Assembly: GCF_024139115.2 (NCBI RefSeq)
Contig: NC_085141.1
Coordinates: 397,074,042-397,138,041 of the forward strand
Direction: 5' to 3'
Source of the DNA: Armigeres subalbatus
Lineage: Eukaryota > Arthropoda > Insecta > Diptera > Culicidae
Length of the DNA stretch: 64,000 bases
Positions within the stretch are counted from its first letter, which is position 1, and each line of letters opens with the position of its first letter. Below the pieces are notes generated by a model. That model worked only from the letters and a program-made list of their open reading frames with translations. It was not told where the DNA came from and made no database searches. Positions 45,933-56,110 of the stretch are shown in pieces. The position numbers were made by a program, and so were the translations under genes.

Positions 45933-46339
45933 AAAGCATTCCAAGTTCCAGTTGGAATGTGGAGCCATTGCACAATGGTCCCAAATCCGAATCTAGAAGA
46001 CAAAAATATTTGCGCCCAAACTGTTAGTTATAGATACATGGCGTCTTTGAGAACAAAAATCATATTTTCCAATATCAACTGTATAATTTGTATAATAATT
46101 AATTTTAAGCATCTTTGCTAAAGAAACCATATTTCTATCGCTTATGGATCACAAGCTATGAATATTTTACATAAATACGGTCCCTTGGGCGGTCCCTAAA
46201 AATCGATTATCTTCTCATTCAATTTTAATCATTCATTTCTAGCAAAAACTTTGTTCCGAGTTTTTTTAGAAGTTTTGAAGGCACACATTTTCGTCAAATC
46301 TAGCAGCTATACACTATTCCCTACCTCCTGGCCACTTTT

Positions 46340-47270
46340 TCATCTTCACCGACAATTTAATGTTTAAGTTCCTTGGAGGCTGTTCGGTCAATGAAACCGG
46401 TTAAGCACACAGCGTATCTTCTAAATGAGATACGGAAAGCTTTGAGTGCCTTATCACAACGGTCTTACACAATCACCATGGCTTGGGTCCCTTCTCAAAG
46501 CTCGATACTGGGAAATGAGAAAGCGGACCCTTTGGCTAAGGTTGGCGCTATGGAAGGTGATATTTACGATCGGAAAATCACCTTCGAAGAATTTTTCACA
46601 TTAGTTCGTCAGGAAACCTTGAACAGCTGGCAACAGAAATGGACAAATAGGGAGTTGGGTAGATGGCTGTATTCAATTCGCCCGCACGTGTCGAAGCGTC
46701 CATGGTTCAAAAAATTGAATATGGGACGAGACTTCATTCGAACCATGTGTCGTCTAATGTCCAATCAATCCGGGTCCGAGGAAAACAACCAAAGCCTTTT
46801 AGGGAAGTGTTGTTGGGCCTTGATCTCGAGTACATGTCCCTGGTCCACTAATTTTTAAAAGTTGCTGATGTAAAACTGTAATCATTGTCTGCCCATTCCC
46901 TTGTCTGTTGTACCCCATATCGAATGTCTTCCTCTTGTTGTACATCTCAATGTCTGTCGTTAATCCCTTTCGTATGTATTCCTTTCGTCCGTTGTCTCCC
47001 AAAAAAAAAGATTGTTTGTCCCGTTACAGATGTAAAAATGCGAGGAATGTCAACTTTGTGAACATCAGTATCGTAATTACTTAAGCACCCTAAAATCCTT
47101 TCCTTTCCTACTGTATTATTGTATTCCCTAACCTCGACTAAACCGCGAGTCTTTCGGTTCTCCAAAACTAACACTATGTATAAGAATCTACACGGCAAAT
47201 GCTGGGTAAAGCGTACCATTGGTACTTCGCGTACCTGAAGGAATAAAATAGACCCCATCTCGCAGTCCTT
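46340..47270 (+). pseudogene. I-clade non-LTR element: RNase H fragment and 3' UTR
   Basis: Frame 46373-46858 contains WVPSQSSILGNEKADPLAKV followed by GAMEGDIYDR. This is the RNase H block of I-type elements, where the consensus WVPSHxxIxGNExADxLAK includes the third and fourth catalytic positions. DFIRTMCRLMSN follows. The Cys/His tail expected next is deleted, and the terminal block resumes one frame off (FREVLLGLDLEYMSLVH). A ~400-bp AT-rich 3' UTR runs to about 47270, where the 5' end of an RTE element begins. It resembles the mosquito MosquI group, but I cannot be sure of subfamily. Confidence 0.75.
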
Positions 47271-47279
47271 AGCCTCTTA

Positions 47280-47595
47280 CCCAGCTACTCCTATCCCTAC
47301 CTGGCCGTGGTGTTGGCCGGGATACGAGCAACTTTAGGGAAGATCCAACCAACCCCGGTAGGAACTATGGTCGTATGCTGACAGGGAAGGGGGGGTTTGC
47401 TCCTCTCCGGAGGTGCAAATCTTACAGAGCGTCTGTTCTCCATGTCAGGATCGGCTCACAACAGCGTCTGTTCTCCATGGCGGCTGATCATCGTCCGAGT
47501 GCCAGTGAGGGACTCTAAGTGAAACTGTGCACCATGGTCCACCGGAAATAAGGAGGAATGGTCCTCCGGAAATTTAGGGGGTTTGGTGTCAGGCC
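47280..47595 (+). mobile_element. 5' untranslated region of RTE element 1
   Basis: A GC-richer leader precedes the endonuclease frame, with a direct repeat ACAGCGTCTGTTCTCCATG at about 47425 and 47462 and purine-rich GGAAATAAGGAGGAATGGTC. Its left border is inferred from the end of the I-element 3' UTR. Confidence 0.55.
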
Positions 47596-48447
47596 TTGCA
47601 AGCCAGCCAAAAAAAAACTCACGCAACGAACAATCAACAAGAGAGTACGGACCGGAATAATCAGCGAAGACCAGAGCGACGAAAAAGGACTAGCGATTGG
47701 AAACTCGGTTTGTGGAACTGCAAATCTCTCAACTTCATCGGGAGCACACGCATACTCGCCGATGTGCTCAAGGACCGTGGATTCGACATCGTAGCGCTGC
47801 AGGGGGTTTGTTGGAAGGGATCAATGGTGCGAAAGTTTAGAGGTAATCATATCATCTACCAGAGCTGCGACAGCACACACGAGTTGGGAACAGCTTTCAT
47901 AATGATGGGCGTTACGCAAAGGCGAGTGATCGGGTGGTGGTCGATCAATGAGAGAATGTGCAGGTTGAGGTTCAAAGTCCGGTTCCTCAACTTCAGCATA
48001 ATCAACGTCCATAGCCCACACTCCGGAAGCACTGATGATGATAAGGACGCATTCTACGCGCAGCTGGAACGTGAGTACGACAGCTGCCCAAGCCACGACG
48101 TCAAAATCATCATAGGAGATTTGAACGCTCAGGCTGGCCAAGAGGAGGAGTTTAGACCGACTATTGGAAAGTTCAGCGCTCACCGGCTGACGAACGAAAA
48201 CGGCCTACGACTAATTGATTTTGCCGCCTCCAAGAATATGGTCATTCGCAGCACCTACTTCCAACACAGCCTCCCGTATCGGTACACCTGGAGATCGCCA
48301 CTGCAGACAGAATCACAAATCGACCACGTTCTGATTGATGGACGGCACTTCTCCGACGTCATCGACGTCAGGACATATCGTGGCGCTAACATCGACTCTG
48401 ACCACTATCTGGTGATGGTTAAACTGCGCCCAAAACTATCCGTCATC
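47596..48447 (+). pseudogene. RTE-clade retrotransposon 1: apurinic-type endonuclease domain
   Basis: The open frame of 47596-48456 encodes an N-terminal basic stretch (RRPERRKRTSDWKLGLWNC) and then the exonuclease-endonuclease-phosphatase fold. Visible motifs are LWNCKSL, IVALQGVCW, the block RVIGWWSINERMCRLR, NVHSPHSG, the catalytic pair in GDLNAQAG, QIDHVLIDG and the terminal NIDSDHYLVM. This endonuclease nicks the target to prime reverse transcription. The metal-binding Glu of ALQE is Gly here, so the enzyme should be dead. The frame is broken at the equivalent of LSVI by the 4.74-kb insertion at 48448. The last few codons to the stop at 48456 belong to that insert. The element resumes at 53185. 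Confidence 0.88.
48440..48447 (+). repeat. 8-bp target-site duplication CCGTCATC, left copy
   Basis: CCGTCATC here matches 53185-53192 exactly and borders the CAGTGTTG tips of the inserted element. Removing the insert and one copy rejoins the RTE reading frame. Confidence 0.95.
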
Positions 48448-49135
48448 CAGTGTTGAGAAATGAGTGAGCATCGCTTGAAACCTGCTCACTCACTCGCGAG
48501 TATGAGTATTCCAATTCAGACTCACTGTGAGTATACTCACACGTGAGTTTGAACTGTAATACTCATACTCACGAGTGAGTATGAAGAAATTATTTACTCA
48601 CTCACGAGTAACTTTTACTCACAAAATACTTCAAAGCAAAATAATTGTACCAATTTTCTTTTGATTTTGTACTGTAATAAATATTGCGCATGATGTAGAT
48701 CGTTTACCTACTTGCTATATCCCTACTGGATACACAGGATCAATTTTGAGGCAAATGGGACATGGGACAAAATGATTCACAAAATATTCTGCTTCTTTAT
48801 ATTATAGCTAGCTTCTTTATGTTATAGAGCGAGTACAAATAATAAAACTTCAAGATAGGTGTATTTCTTAGATTAATAATAAGTTTTTATGTGGTACTTG
48901 AGGTGCCTAACTACTTGACGCTGATGTGTGTTATTTGACGCTGACTTACTTACTATTTGACACGGTCATTCCTAATTTGACGCACTTTAAAATTATGTTT
49001 AAACTCAATCAGTTAAAAGCGTTTATATTTTTTTTCATCCAATAACACTAGTTGCGCAATGATGCGCCATAAGTTGAACGCGAATAAAATCGTTTTTTGC
49101 GAGTTCGATATTCGACTTTCAACTGGAACCATAAT

Positions 49136-49302
49136 AGGGGCTGTCCATATATCACGTGGACAGTTAGGGGGGAAGGGTGTATGGCGAATGTCCACGACTC
49201 ACACAAATTTTTGAAAATTTATATGAGCAGTTGTTAACGCTGGGTGAGGGGGGTATATTAAACTGATTAAAACCTGCCCTCGTGGTATATGAACAGCCAC
49301 AT
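49136..49302. mobile_element. MITE, 167 bp, TIR AGGGGCTGTCCATATATCAC
   Basis: The right end in reverse complement reads ATGTGGCTGTTCATATACCA then CGAGGGCAGG. It has a G-rich tract near each end. Same family as 37965-38055. Confidence 0.7.
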
Positions 49303-49690
49303 AGAAGAATACTGCAAAAACAGGTATTCATGTTAGCATTATCTGTTGGCATGTTGTATTTGGTCTGGTCATGGTCTGTTGTATTTGCATGTTAAACTAA
49401 ACACACAATTTTCTCTGGTTTACTTTATAAACTATATATGATGCATACAAAGCAACCTGTAGATGAAATTTTTTAGAATAACGTTGAAGCTACTGATTGG
49501 CAAAAGTGAAAAGACTGATAGCTTAAAAAATAGGAGCTACGCGATCACATTGTATTAATAAAGATGACTCAAAACTATTAATACACACTGAACCACACTG
49601 TAGCGTAAATAATAAATCCATGCCCGATGCATGATGCTCACTCATAATACTCAATGTAGGTAGGGGTGAAAAACTTATCACAAAAGTAGG

Positions 49691-49874
49691 TACACCCGAT
49701 TCTTTTTTTACACGGGGGGTGCGTTCTGTATAAAAGAGTTTTCAGTTCAAAATTTGAAAATCCATGTAAAAAAGTTTTATGATTTCTAGACAAATCATGC
49801 AAAATGGAGCAACTTTACAAAAATTTTGTATGGGATTTTGTTTACACGGCCGTGTAAAAACAGAATCGGGTGTA
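49691..49874. mobile_element. MITE, 184 bp with TA ends, TIR CACCCGATTCT
   Basis: TACACCCGATTCTTTTTTTA and CACGG at the left are mirrored by TGTAAAAACAGAATCGGGTG and TA at the right. TA on both sides suggests a Tc1/mariner-type target. Confidence 0.75.
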
Positions 49875-49958
49875 ATTTTTTCGCGAAAAACTAATCATTC
49901 GATTTTAAGCACTGTTAATAAAGAAGCGAAAAATTTACGCATAATGTGTATGACGTCC

Positions 49959-50140
49959 ATATACTCAATCAATGGTGGACTCGAACTTGGATTTTTCTCG
50001 CGATCCGTATGTTAAAGTTTACATCGCTAGTGATGAGCTAGTCTAATTAGCGTACTAGCGTAGTTAGGTTTAACATACGGATTACGAGAAAAATTCAACT
50101 TCGCTAGTCCTCTATTTTCGTTTTCAACTATTGAGTATAT
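49959..50140. mobile_element. Hairpin MITE, 182 bp, tips ATATACTCAAT
   Basis: The tips ATATACTCAAT and ATTGAGTATAT enclose arms with TTTTTCTCGCGATCCGTATG (left) against CATACGGATTACGAGAAAAA (right). The interior is CTAGCG-rich. Confidence 0.75.
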
Positions 50141-50163
50141 TTTTTTCGGCAAGACGGTAAATT

Positions 50164-50267
50164 TAGACCAACATTTAAAAAGGGCGTACATGTAAAAACA
50201 TATTCTTCCCGTTCTTTGTCTAATTTTGGCAAATTTTGGCTGTTACGCCCTTTTCAATGTTGGTCTA
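50164..50267. mobile_element. Short MITE, 104 bp with TA ends, TIR GACCAACATTNAAAAGGGCG
   Basis: TAGACCAACATTTAAAAAGG on the left pairs with CCTTTTCAATGTTGGTCTA on the right. No coding sequence. Confidence 0.75.
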
Positions 50268-50548
50268 GAAATAAAGCAATCTATAGCTTGATTTTTTTAA
50301 AATATGTTTGGAGAAAATACTATCAATTAAAAGATATGAAAGTGCGTTAAGTTTGGGCCTGCGTCAAATATTTGCTTTCACAGAAGATAATATTTTGTCA
50401 GTTTACGTTTATTTCGATGCACATATTTGGAGCATGAAAATAAACGCAAAAATAAACGAACACGCTGCAATTTTAAATCTAAATCTATTTTTTTTTTACA
50501 CGAACGTTTGAAATTATACAAGGGATATACAATGGAAATTTAAATAAA

Positions 50549-50757
50549 TCTCGGATACTTATTCAACAGGACGTATGTGATTTTGTAAATAATGAATCAA
50601 ACGTTGATTTCTCCAATCTGATAACATTTCCACGTAAGGAGGCTTCGGCTACCTGTTGGTGGTGTTGGTTTGCGTGGGCGTACCGTCCGATTGGACAAAT
50701 CGACGTAAGAATCTTTGTTTACAAAATCACATAGACCCTTTTGAATAAGTACCCGAG
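50549..50757. mobile_element. Hairpin MITE, 209 bp, TIR TCGGATACTTATTCAA
   Basis: The left arm TACTTATTCAACAGG and TATGTGATTTTGTAAA is matched by GTTTACAAAATCACATAGAC and TTGAATAAGTACCCGA on the right. The loop contains GGCTTCGGCTACCTGTTGGT, also present in the element at 28697-28925. Confidence 0.75.
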
Positions 50758-51199
50758 AAATATAAATTTATTTTACATAACGGTTACCGCAAGTCCCTCC
50801 TGGCGCAACAGCAGAATCTCCCTCCACCGGTGGGTTTGGTGGCAATGGCTTCGAGAGGGTACTGCTACAAATCCTTGATTAACGTTCCGGATCAGAAAAA
50901 CGGTAATCGAATGCGATCGAATTTGGGCGAGCCCAAACATCCATTCTCACAACGGATGCTTTCTTTATCGAATTTAGTGAAGCCGTCTTCATCACTATCA
51001 CTCGATACTTGCGTTTTTCACTACCGTGACCTATTCATCCTGCGATTCTGCTGTTAGTACCAGTTGTTCGTTCAAACGATTTCGGGTGGCACTGGTCCCA
51101 ATCCCAAAAGTGCAGATTGTTGTGCTTTTGTCGAAACGGTTCTGTTTTTGTCTGCCGCCCACAAGGGGCTAAATCAAAATCACTGTAAACTCTGGTGAG

Positions 51200-51360
51200 T
51201 ACTAGCAGGATTGCACTATTATAGGCCGAACAGGCCGCGCAAACCCGAAGCTGTCTCTTTCATAGGCTTTTTCATGTGACACTGCCGAGACTGCACTTGT
51301 TTACAACCGCTGAGCAGGCTCACAACCCCGAAGCTGTCACTTTCAAAGTAGAACAGTCAA
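51200..51360. repeat. Local direct repeat (CCGAAGCTGTCNCTTTCA)
   Basis: CCCGAAGCTGTCTCTTTCAT near 51246 recurs as CCCGAAGCTGTCACTTTCAA near 51325, each in a similar setting (CGCAAA / CTCACAA before it). Confidence 0.55.
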
Positions 51361-51431
51361 TTGACAATAAAATCAGCTGTTTTTAAACGTCTCGTGAAAA
51401 GGCCTATTTATAACTTTTCCTGATTTTTCTA

Positions 51432-51545
51432 AGGAGCAGGAATAAAACCTTTTGCTTGATATATGAAGTCCACCCGCATGCCTTATACTTATTTAAAAAA
51501 AAATAGTTGTTCTTATGTATGGCGACAATTGGTACACCGACCCTA
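51432..51545. repeat. Right end of the GGTGTACCAATTGTCG MITE family
   Basis: It matches 32750-32863 closely (AGGAATAAAACCTTTTGCTT, TTCTTATGTATGGCGACAAT) including the terminal TGGTACACCGACCCT. I do not find a convincing left tip, so the copy is 5'-truncated or its left end is lost. Confidence 0.7.
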
Positions 51546-52206
51546 TATGATTAATATTCTTTCCGTAAGTAAGCAGTATTTTCCCCCATGTACAAGATTC
51601 AAAATATAAATATATTTTCACCGGATGGTGCTGCGGATAGAGCCGCTTTTCTGCACTCAAGAGAGTAGAGGAATATTTTGAAATCACTCCCATAAACAAA
51701 ATTATTTTGCAGTTCCATGGCTGTCAAACATTTCCCGCTGAAGCTCGTAAAACTTCGTAACGAGTGCTTTTTAGTAGCATTCCTACTAATTTTCCATTCG
51801 AAATATAATGTGAAAATTGTTGTTACAAAGAATCCAAAACTCAAACAAAGTTTATTTTTATTTCTGCCCCAAATATAATAACAATACTTCTCAATATCAT
51901 ATATATAATAGTCCTGTTTGTCTGTCCGTTGACTAGCCAAACAGACGCAGCACGCGGGGAAATTCTCACAAAAATAAAATATTTGACACTTCAATTCTTT
52001 TTCACTATCAGATGCAGAAAACAAAACCAGTGACAACCTTAGACAACCAGACACAGCATTTGATGAAAAAAATCACAGACAACAGACGTTGAAAATTTTG
52101 ATTGAAAATAAAACACTTGCCACGAGCGCTACTGCGTCCACAAATAAACCAGTTATATCAGAAACGAACATAGCCACAATCTTCAATATTTGGCTCCGGC
52201 ACAATA

Positions 52207-52630
52207 CAGTAATATCCCGATTTTATCACCCCCCTGGTGAATTTTGGGGTGATAAAACAGGGTATGTGACAAAATTGGAAAAAAAATATTTTCATTTTTT
52301 TTATTCATTCCACAAATATGAATCATTTTATGCCTTGGAAAGGCCAAATGCGTGAACGGTACCCGTTATTTCTTGTCGAAATTGCTTACAGAATATTTCC
52401 CAGGTACTCAGAAGTCGTTCGTAATAAACTACAGGCGGTGAAAGTTATTTCATGAAAATCAATGTTATTTTTGGTATTATTTACGAAAATAAAAAGAATG
52501 ACAAAATTTTTTGGGGTGACAAAATCGGGTCGAAAACGTGACAAAATCGGGACGTGATAAAATCGGGTCGAAAACGTGATAAAATCGGGGGTAGACAAAA
52601 TCGGGGAGTGACAAAATCGGGTCAACACTG
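52207..52630. mobile_element. TA-flanked MITE, 424 bp, TIR CAGT..CCCGATTTTRTCA
   Basis: TA (52205-52206) precedes CAGTAATATCCCGATTTTAT. At the right TGACAAAATCGGGTCAACACTG ends at 52630 with TA following. The right side contains at least five TGACAAAATCGGG-type repeats. Tips and TA target fit Tc1/mariner/pogo MITEs. Confidence 0.75.
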
Positions 52631-52771
52631 TAGAAGTTTTCGGCTTCAGTTTGACAACCAAATCGATTCTATTCGCACCACCCAGTTCAAAACTACCGCA
52701 CAACTATCTTGACGGTAATCGCATTAACGCTTTGTACTTACTTCAGAATTTACTGTGCAGCTAGTTAAGAC

Positions 52772-52861
52772 CCCCGCACATAGGATACGTTTGCGTTGCG
52801 TTTGACACATTTCTCATGGGAAAACTGTCAAACGCAACGCAAACGTATCCTATGTGCGGGG
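52772..52861. repeat. Perfect 36-bp-arm hairpin
   Basis: Positions 52772-52807 and 52826-52861 are exact inverted copies (CCCCGCACATAGGATACG at the outer side, GCGTTGCGTTTGACA at the inner), with an 18-base loop. It is probably a very recent or very short foldback/MITE. Confidence 0.9.
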
Positions 52862-53184
52862 CTCTTTACAATTTGATTCCACTTCCATCATTGGGTAAAA
52901 CATAGTTCATTTTTGTGTAAGATTGTTAAAAAAATCCAAAATGCGTGTTACCAACTTTACTCACAATACTTTGACGAGCAATTATGCTCACTCACGTGTG
53001 AGTATTGGCATCCAAACTCACCTGCGAGTTACTCACTGCGTGAGTAATACTCGCTGTGAGTTTGGTATCCTACTCACTGCGTGAGTATGAGTATTTAGTG
53101 AGTAGCTCACGGCCTGAGTACTACTCACAAAATGAGTAAAGAGTGAGTATTTTTTTACTCACGAGTAAGAGTTTCGCAACACTG

Positions 53185-53316
53185 CCGTCATCAACAATAT
53201 TCGGTACCGACGACCTTCGCGGTACGAGCTAGAGCGACTGAAGCAACCTGACGCCACCATTGCATACGCACAGCATCTCGAGGCAGAATTGCCGGAGAGG
53301 GTGAGCTCGATGGGAC
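53185..53316 (+). pseudogene. RTE element 1, linker segment between endonuclease and RT
   Basis: After the CCGTCATC duplication the RTE frame resumes: NNIRYRRPSRYELERLKQPD, then AYAQHLEAELPE. It runs open to the second insertion at 53317. Confidence 0.85.
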
Positions 53317-53745
53317 CAGAGTGTAAAATAATCGATTTTTTTTGTGAAGACCACTTTTCTTCACTTGTCAGCTCACTTCCAGGCACATTCATTTTCGTCT
53401 CTGGACTGTCAATATTCAGTTGAATATTAGTCATTGAATATTTATGCACATTCTACAAATCGATTAATTATCTGAAATCCGAACACTGTTTTATTGAGTA
53501 AAGTAATTTATCACACAGAACTGAATCCGATTTGCATCCGCGAGGCCCTTTCAACGGTAAACATCAATATAAACAATGCTAATTTTGTTTTTTTCTGCAC
53601 ATAGTAAGCACACTCAGTGACAGTCGAATGAATGAGTTGGTGGAGCAGTCGTTTGACTATGTCATTCTTTTTTTGGAATAATCATGCGATGTTTGTCAAA
53701 ATTCGGACTGAAGTTGCTTCATGAAGATGAATATTTTATGCTCTG
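53317..53745. mobile_element. hAT-like MITE, 429 bp, with 8-bp target duplication GATGGGAC
   Basis: GATGGGAC at 53309-53316 is repeated exactly at 53746-53753. The tips are CAGAGTGTAAAATA and, from the right in reverse complement, CAGAGCATAAAATA. The interior has no frame. It interrupts the RTE linker about 130 bp after the end of the larger hAT-like element. Confidence 0.85.
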
Positions 53746-54410
53746 GATGGGACCCCTCTCGAGGACTGCTGGAATACAGTCAAAGCAGCCATTAACGACG
53801 CAGCGGAGAACAACGTCGGGTATATGAGACGAAGTCGACGGAACGATTGGTTCGACGAAGAGTGCAGACAGATTTTGGAGGAGGACACAGCGTGGGCAGA
53901 CACCCTGCAGCAAGGTACCCGGCAGAACGTGGAACGTTATAGATGGAAGCGGAGACAGCAGACCCGCCTTTTTTCTGGAAAAGAAACGCCGCCTGGAAGA
54001 AGCGGAGTGCGAGCAGATGGAACAGCTGTGTCGTTCTCAAGAAACACGAAAAATCAATCAGAAGCTCAACGCATCCCGCAAAGGCTTCATGCCGCGAGCC
54101 GAAATGTGCCGGGATAAGAATGGGAGCATCTTGATGGACGAACGTGTCGTAATCGAAAGGTGGAAGCAGCACTACGAGGAATATTTGAATGGCGCTGAGA
54201 GTACAGGCAGTGAAAGTCAAGGCAGCGGAGGAGATGACTACGTCAGTTCAGCGGACGATGGAAGCCAACCAGCCCCCCACCTTGAGAGAAATTAAGGATG
54301 GCAACAGCTAAAGACGAATAAATTAGCTGGTAAGGATGGTATCGGAGCTGAGCTCATCAAGATGGGCCCGGAAAAGCTGGCCACTTGCCTGCAGTTGCTT
54401 GGAAAACTGA
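53746..54410 (+). pseudogene. RTE element 1, linker and start of RT domain, frameshifted
   Basis: The frame continues EDCWNTVKAAINDAAENN, RRNDWFDEECRQ, then shifts by one base in the T-run near 53971-53976. It goes on in the next frame through ETRKINQKLNASRKGFMPRA and ERWKQHYEEYLNG to a stop near 54293. Further RT text (KLAGKDGIGAELIKMGPEKL) appears in another frame up to about 54410, then the similarity ends. The catalytic RT palm is absent. This confirms that 47280-54410 is one disrupted element. Confidence 0.85.
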
Positions 54411-55181
54411 TATGGAAAACTATTGAAATGTGATTCAAACCTGCTCAAATGGATGTATGTTGATTTGAAAAACTTTTTATTATGGGATTGATAAAATACT
54501 AATGAAGGGCTATGACTACTCATAGGCCTATCCGTCTTGTCCTAATATGTTTAACTCCAATGAAACTTCTTTGATTTTACTGTACACTCTCTTACTTTAC
54601 TTCGGTACAAAAGTTTTGTTTTGACTTGACGCCACCCATCAAATGCATATGTTTACCTTAATGTTGTGAAGTCGAAGCAAATGCACATGATTATAAGGAA
54701 GTCAGTAGAAGTTTTCGTTGATATTCGTAAATATCTGAAAGTGGTTCATATAATACTTTTTATATACATTTTCTCACAGTTGTATTACAGAATTTCATTG
54801 CAACACATACATCACAGAGTTTGTTTGCTCATTCCTTAAAAAAATATATGTTGCATAAATCTAACTTCTCGTGACTTCACGGCTGAAAAAAGTTTTGTTT
54901 GAAACATCTTATGTGGAATTACGTGTCAATACAATTCTTGACAGAGGAAAAATGTGATTGTAAAGCATCCCATTAAATAAATAGAATTATTTCAATGTAA
55001 TGCATTCGGCTGCAAAATAAACAACTTGGAAAAAATAATTCAACAAACACAAACTTGCACAAACACTCAGGTCTGCTGCAGAAAAAGTTAATCACTCGTC
55101 GACCCATCATCAGCGGTGGAAACGCATGGTGATTGTTCGGCATCTTTTTTTCATCGCGGGGATGGATTCAATTTTAATAAT
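54411..55181. other. AT-rich stretch, no gene seen
   Basis: No supported frame or repeat. Sequence composition changes sharply from the RTE fragment at its left. Confidence 0.4.
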
Positions 55182-55579
55182 TCATTTAGAGTTTGGCTCA
55201 TGATTACCAATGACTCATCCCAAAAGCTGTTTTTCAAAATATGATGTGGACTTTTGGCGCGATGTTTTATCTGCAACTTTGTCTAGCAGCACATTGCTCA
55301 AAGTCCGATATGCACAGCACGAAAGCGCAAGTAATGCAAAATTAGTATGTCTCTTAATTTCAATCATGTAGCATACTTATTTATAATATAAATTTATAAC
55401 ATAAATTTATAACAGTCCCATGTAGATAGGAAATCAAGCAAACATGGGACTGATATGAATTTATGGGCAGTATATGTTAGCTAGACCAACACCATATCTA
55501 TACACATACCTTAGAATACATTTGAAAATTCGGCCTCTGTGATGAGTTGTCAGCAAATGAGCCAAACTCTGATTGAATG
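55182..55579. mobile_element. MITE, about 400 bp, TIR TCATTTAGAGTTTGGCTCAT
   Basis: TTTAGAGTTTGGCTCATGAT and GACTCATC on the left pair with GATGAGTTGTCAGCAAATGAG and CCAAACTCTGATTGAATGA on the right. An inner stem (CAGTCCCATGT against ACATGGGACTG) lies at about 55415-55453. No coding sequence. Confidence 0.7.
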
Positions 55580-56028
55580 ATTGAAATCATCTCGATAATC
55601 GGTCTCGGAGAAGTTAAAACAATTCTGAGTTGAGACATCCATGTTAGTCTGATTACGGGTTTCATGCGTTTGGTTGTATTTTAAGCATGAAGCCTCCGGT
55701 GCCTTTGAAAATGGTTCAATAGCGTTATTTCAAATTGAGTGTACCTCGTTTTAATTTATATAAATATGATGATGGCTGAGTAAGTAACGGTCAATCTGGT
55801 TCAATAAGTATCTATTAATTAAATTAGCATTGTTACATTCGAACTGCATTTCCCTTTGGTTTATTGGGAGAACACATTTAGAGCTGTTTTCCTTGTTTAA
55901 GTAAATCGTAATTCTGTCTTTAACAGAGATCATTGCAGACTCCATCATGGATCAACTTAATGATGATAAACCCCTTCTCCGTCTGTTTCCATCTTTGCCT
56001 TGAAAAAAATAAAGAAAAACAAACTTAC
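55580..56028 (-). other. Presumed intron sequence downstream of the TMTC exon
   Basis: AT-rich with no frame of note. On the minus strand it starts with the splice donor GTAAGTTTG at 56028 downward. Confidence 0.45.
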
Positions 56029-56110
56029 CGCTTCGGTGTGGATGGGATGCACTGCGAATAGCATCGCCGCTGCAAAGCTGGACACTTCCGACAGTAGCAT
56101 GGCGCACATT
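56029..56110 (-). CDS. TMTC-family gene, single internal exon (82 nt)
   Basis: On the minus strand, a pyrimidine-rich tract (TCTCATCCTTTCTCGTTACAG) ends in an acceptor AG at 56111-56112 and the exon ends at a donor GTAAGTTTG. One base completes a codon from the previous exon, then 27 codons follow, including SSFAAAMLFAVHPIHTEA. The words AAxLFAVHPIHTEAV are highly characteristic of TMTC proteins, which are ER multi-pass membrane proteins with C-terminal TPR repeats that act in O-mannosylation of cadherins. The next exon should begin with V(A/T)GVVGRA; I could not find it or the preceding exon in the window, so flanking introns are long. Which TMTC paralogue it is cannot be told from 27 residues. 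It is the only host-gene exon I can defend here. Confidence 0.8.

Larger units (their letters stand above)
48448..53184. mobile_element. hAT-like element, 4737 bp, non-coding, inside RTE element 1
   Basis: The tips are CAGTGTTGAGAAA (left) and CAGTGTTGCGAAA (right, reverse complement), with the perfect 8-bp duplication CCGTCATC. Both are marks of hAT superfamily elements. Inside each tip lies a 150-200-bp array of GAGTGAGTATACTCAC-type palindromic words (48456-48620 and 52965-53175). No hAT transposase frame is found. The interior is a stack of at least seven smaller MITE-like units, listed separately. It is either a deletion derivative swollen by later insertions or a composite non-autonomous element. 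Confidence 0.85.

Noticed and set aside
47821..48183. Minus-strand frame opposite RTE element 1
   Set aside because: It is a shadow of the endonuclease frame on the plus strand.
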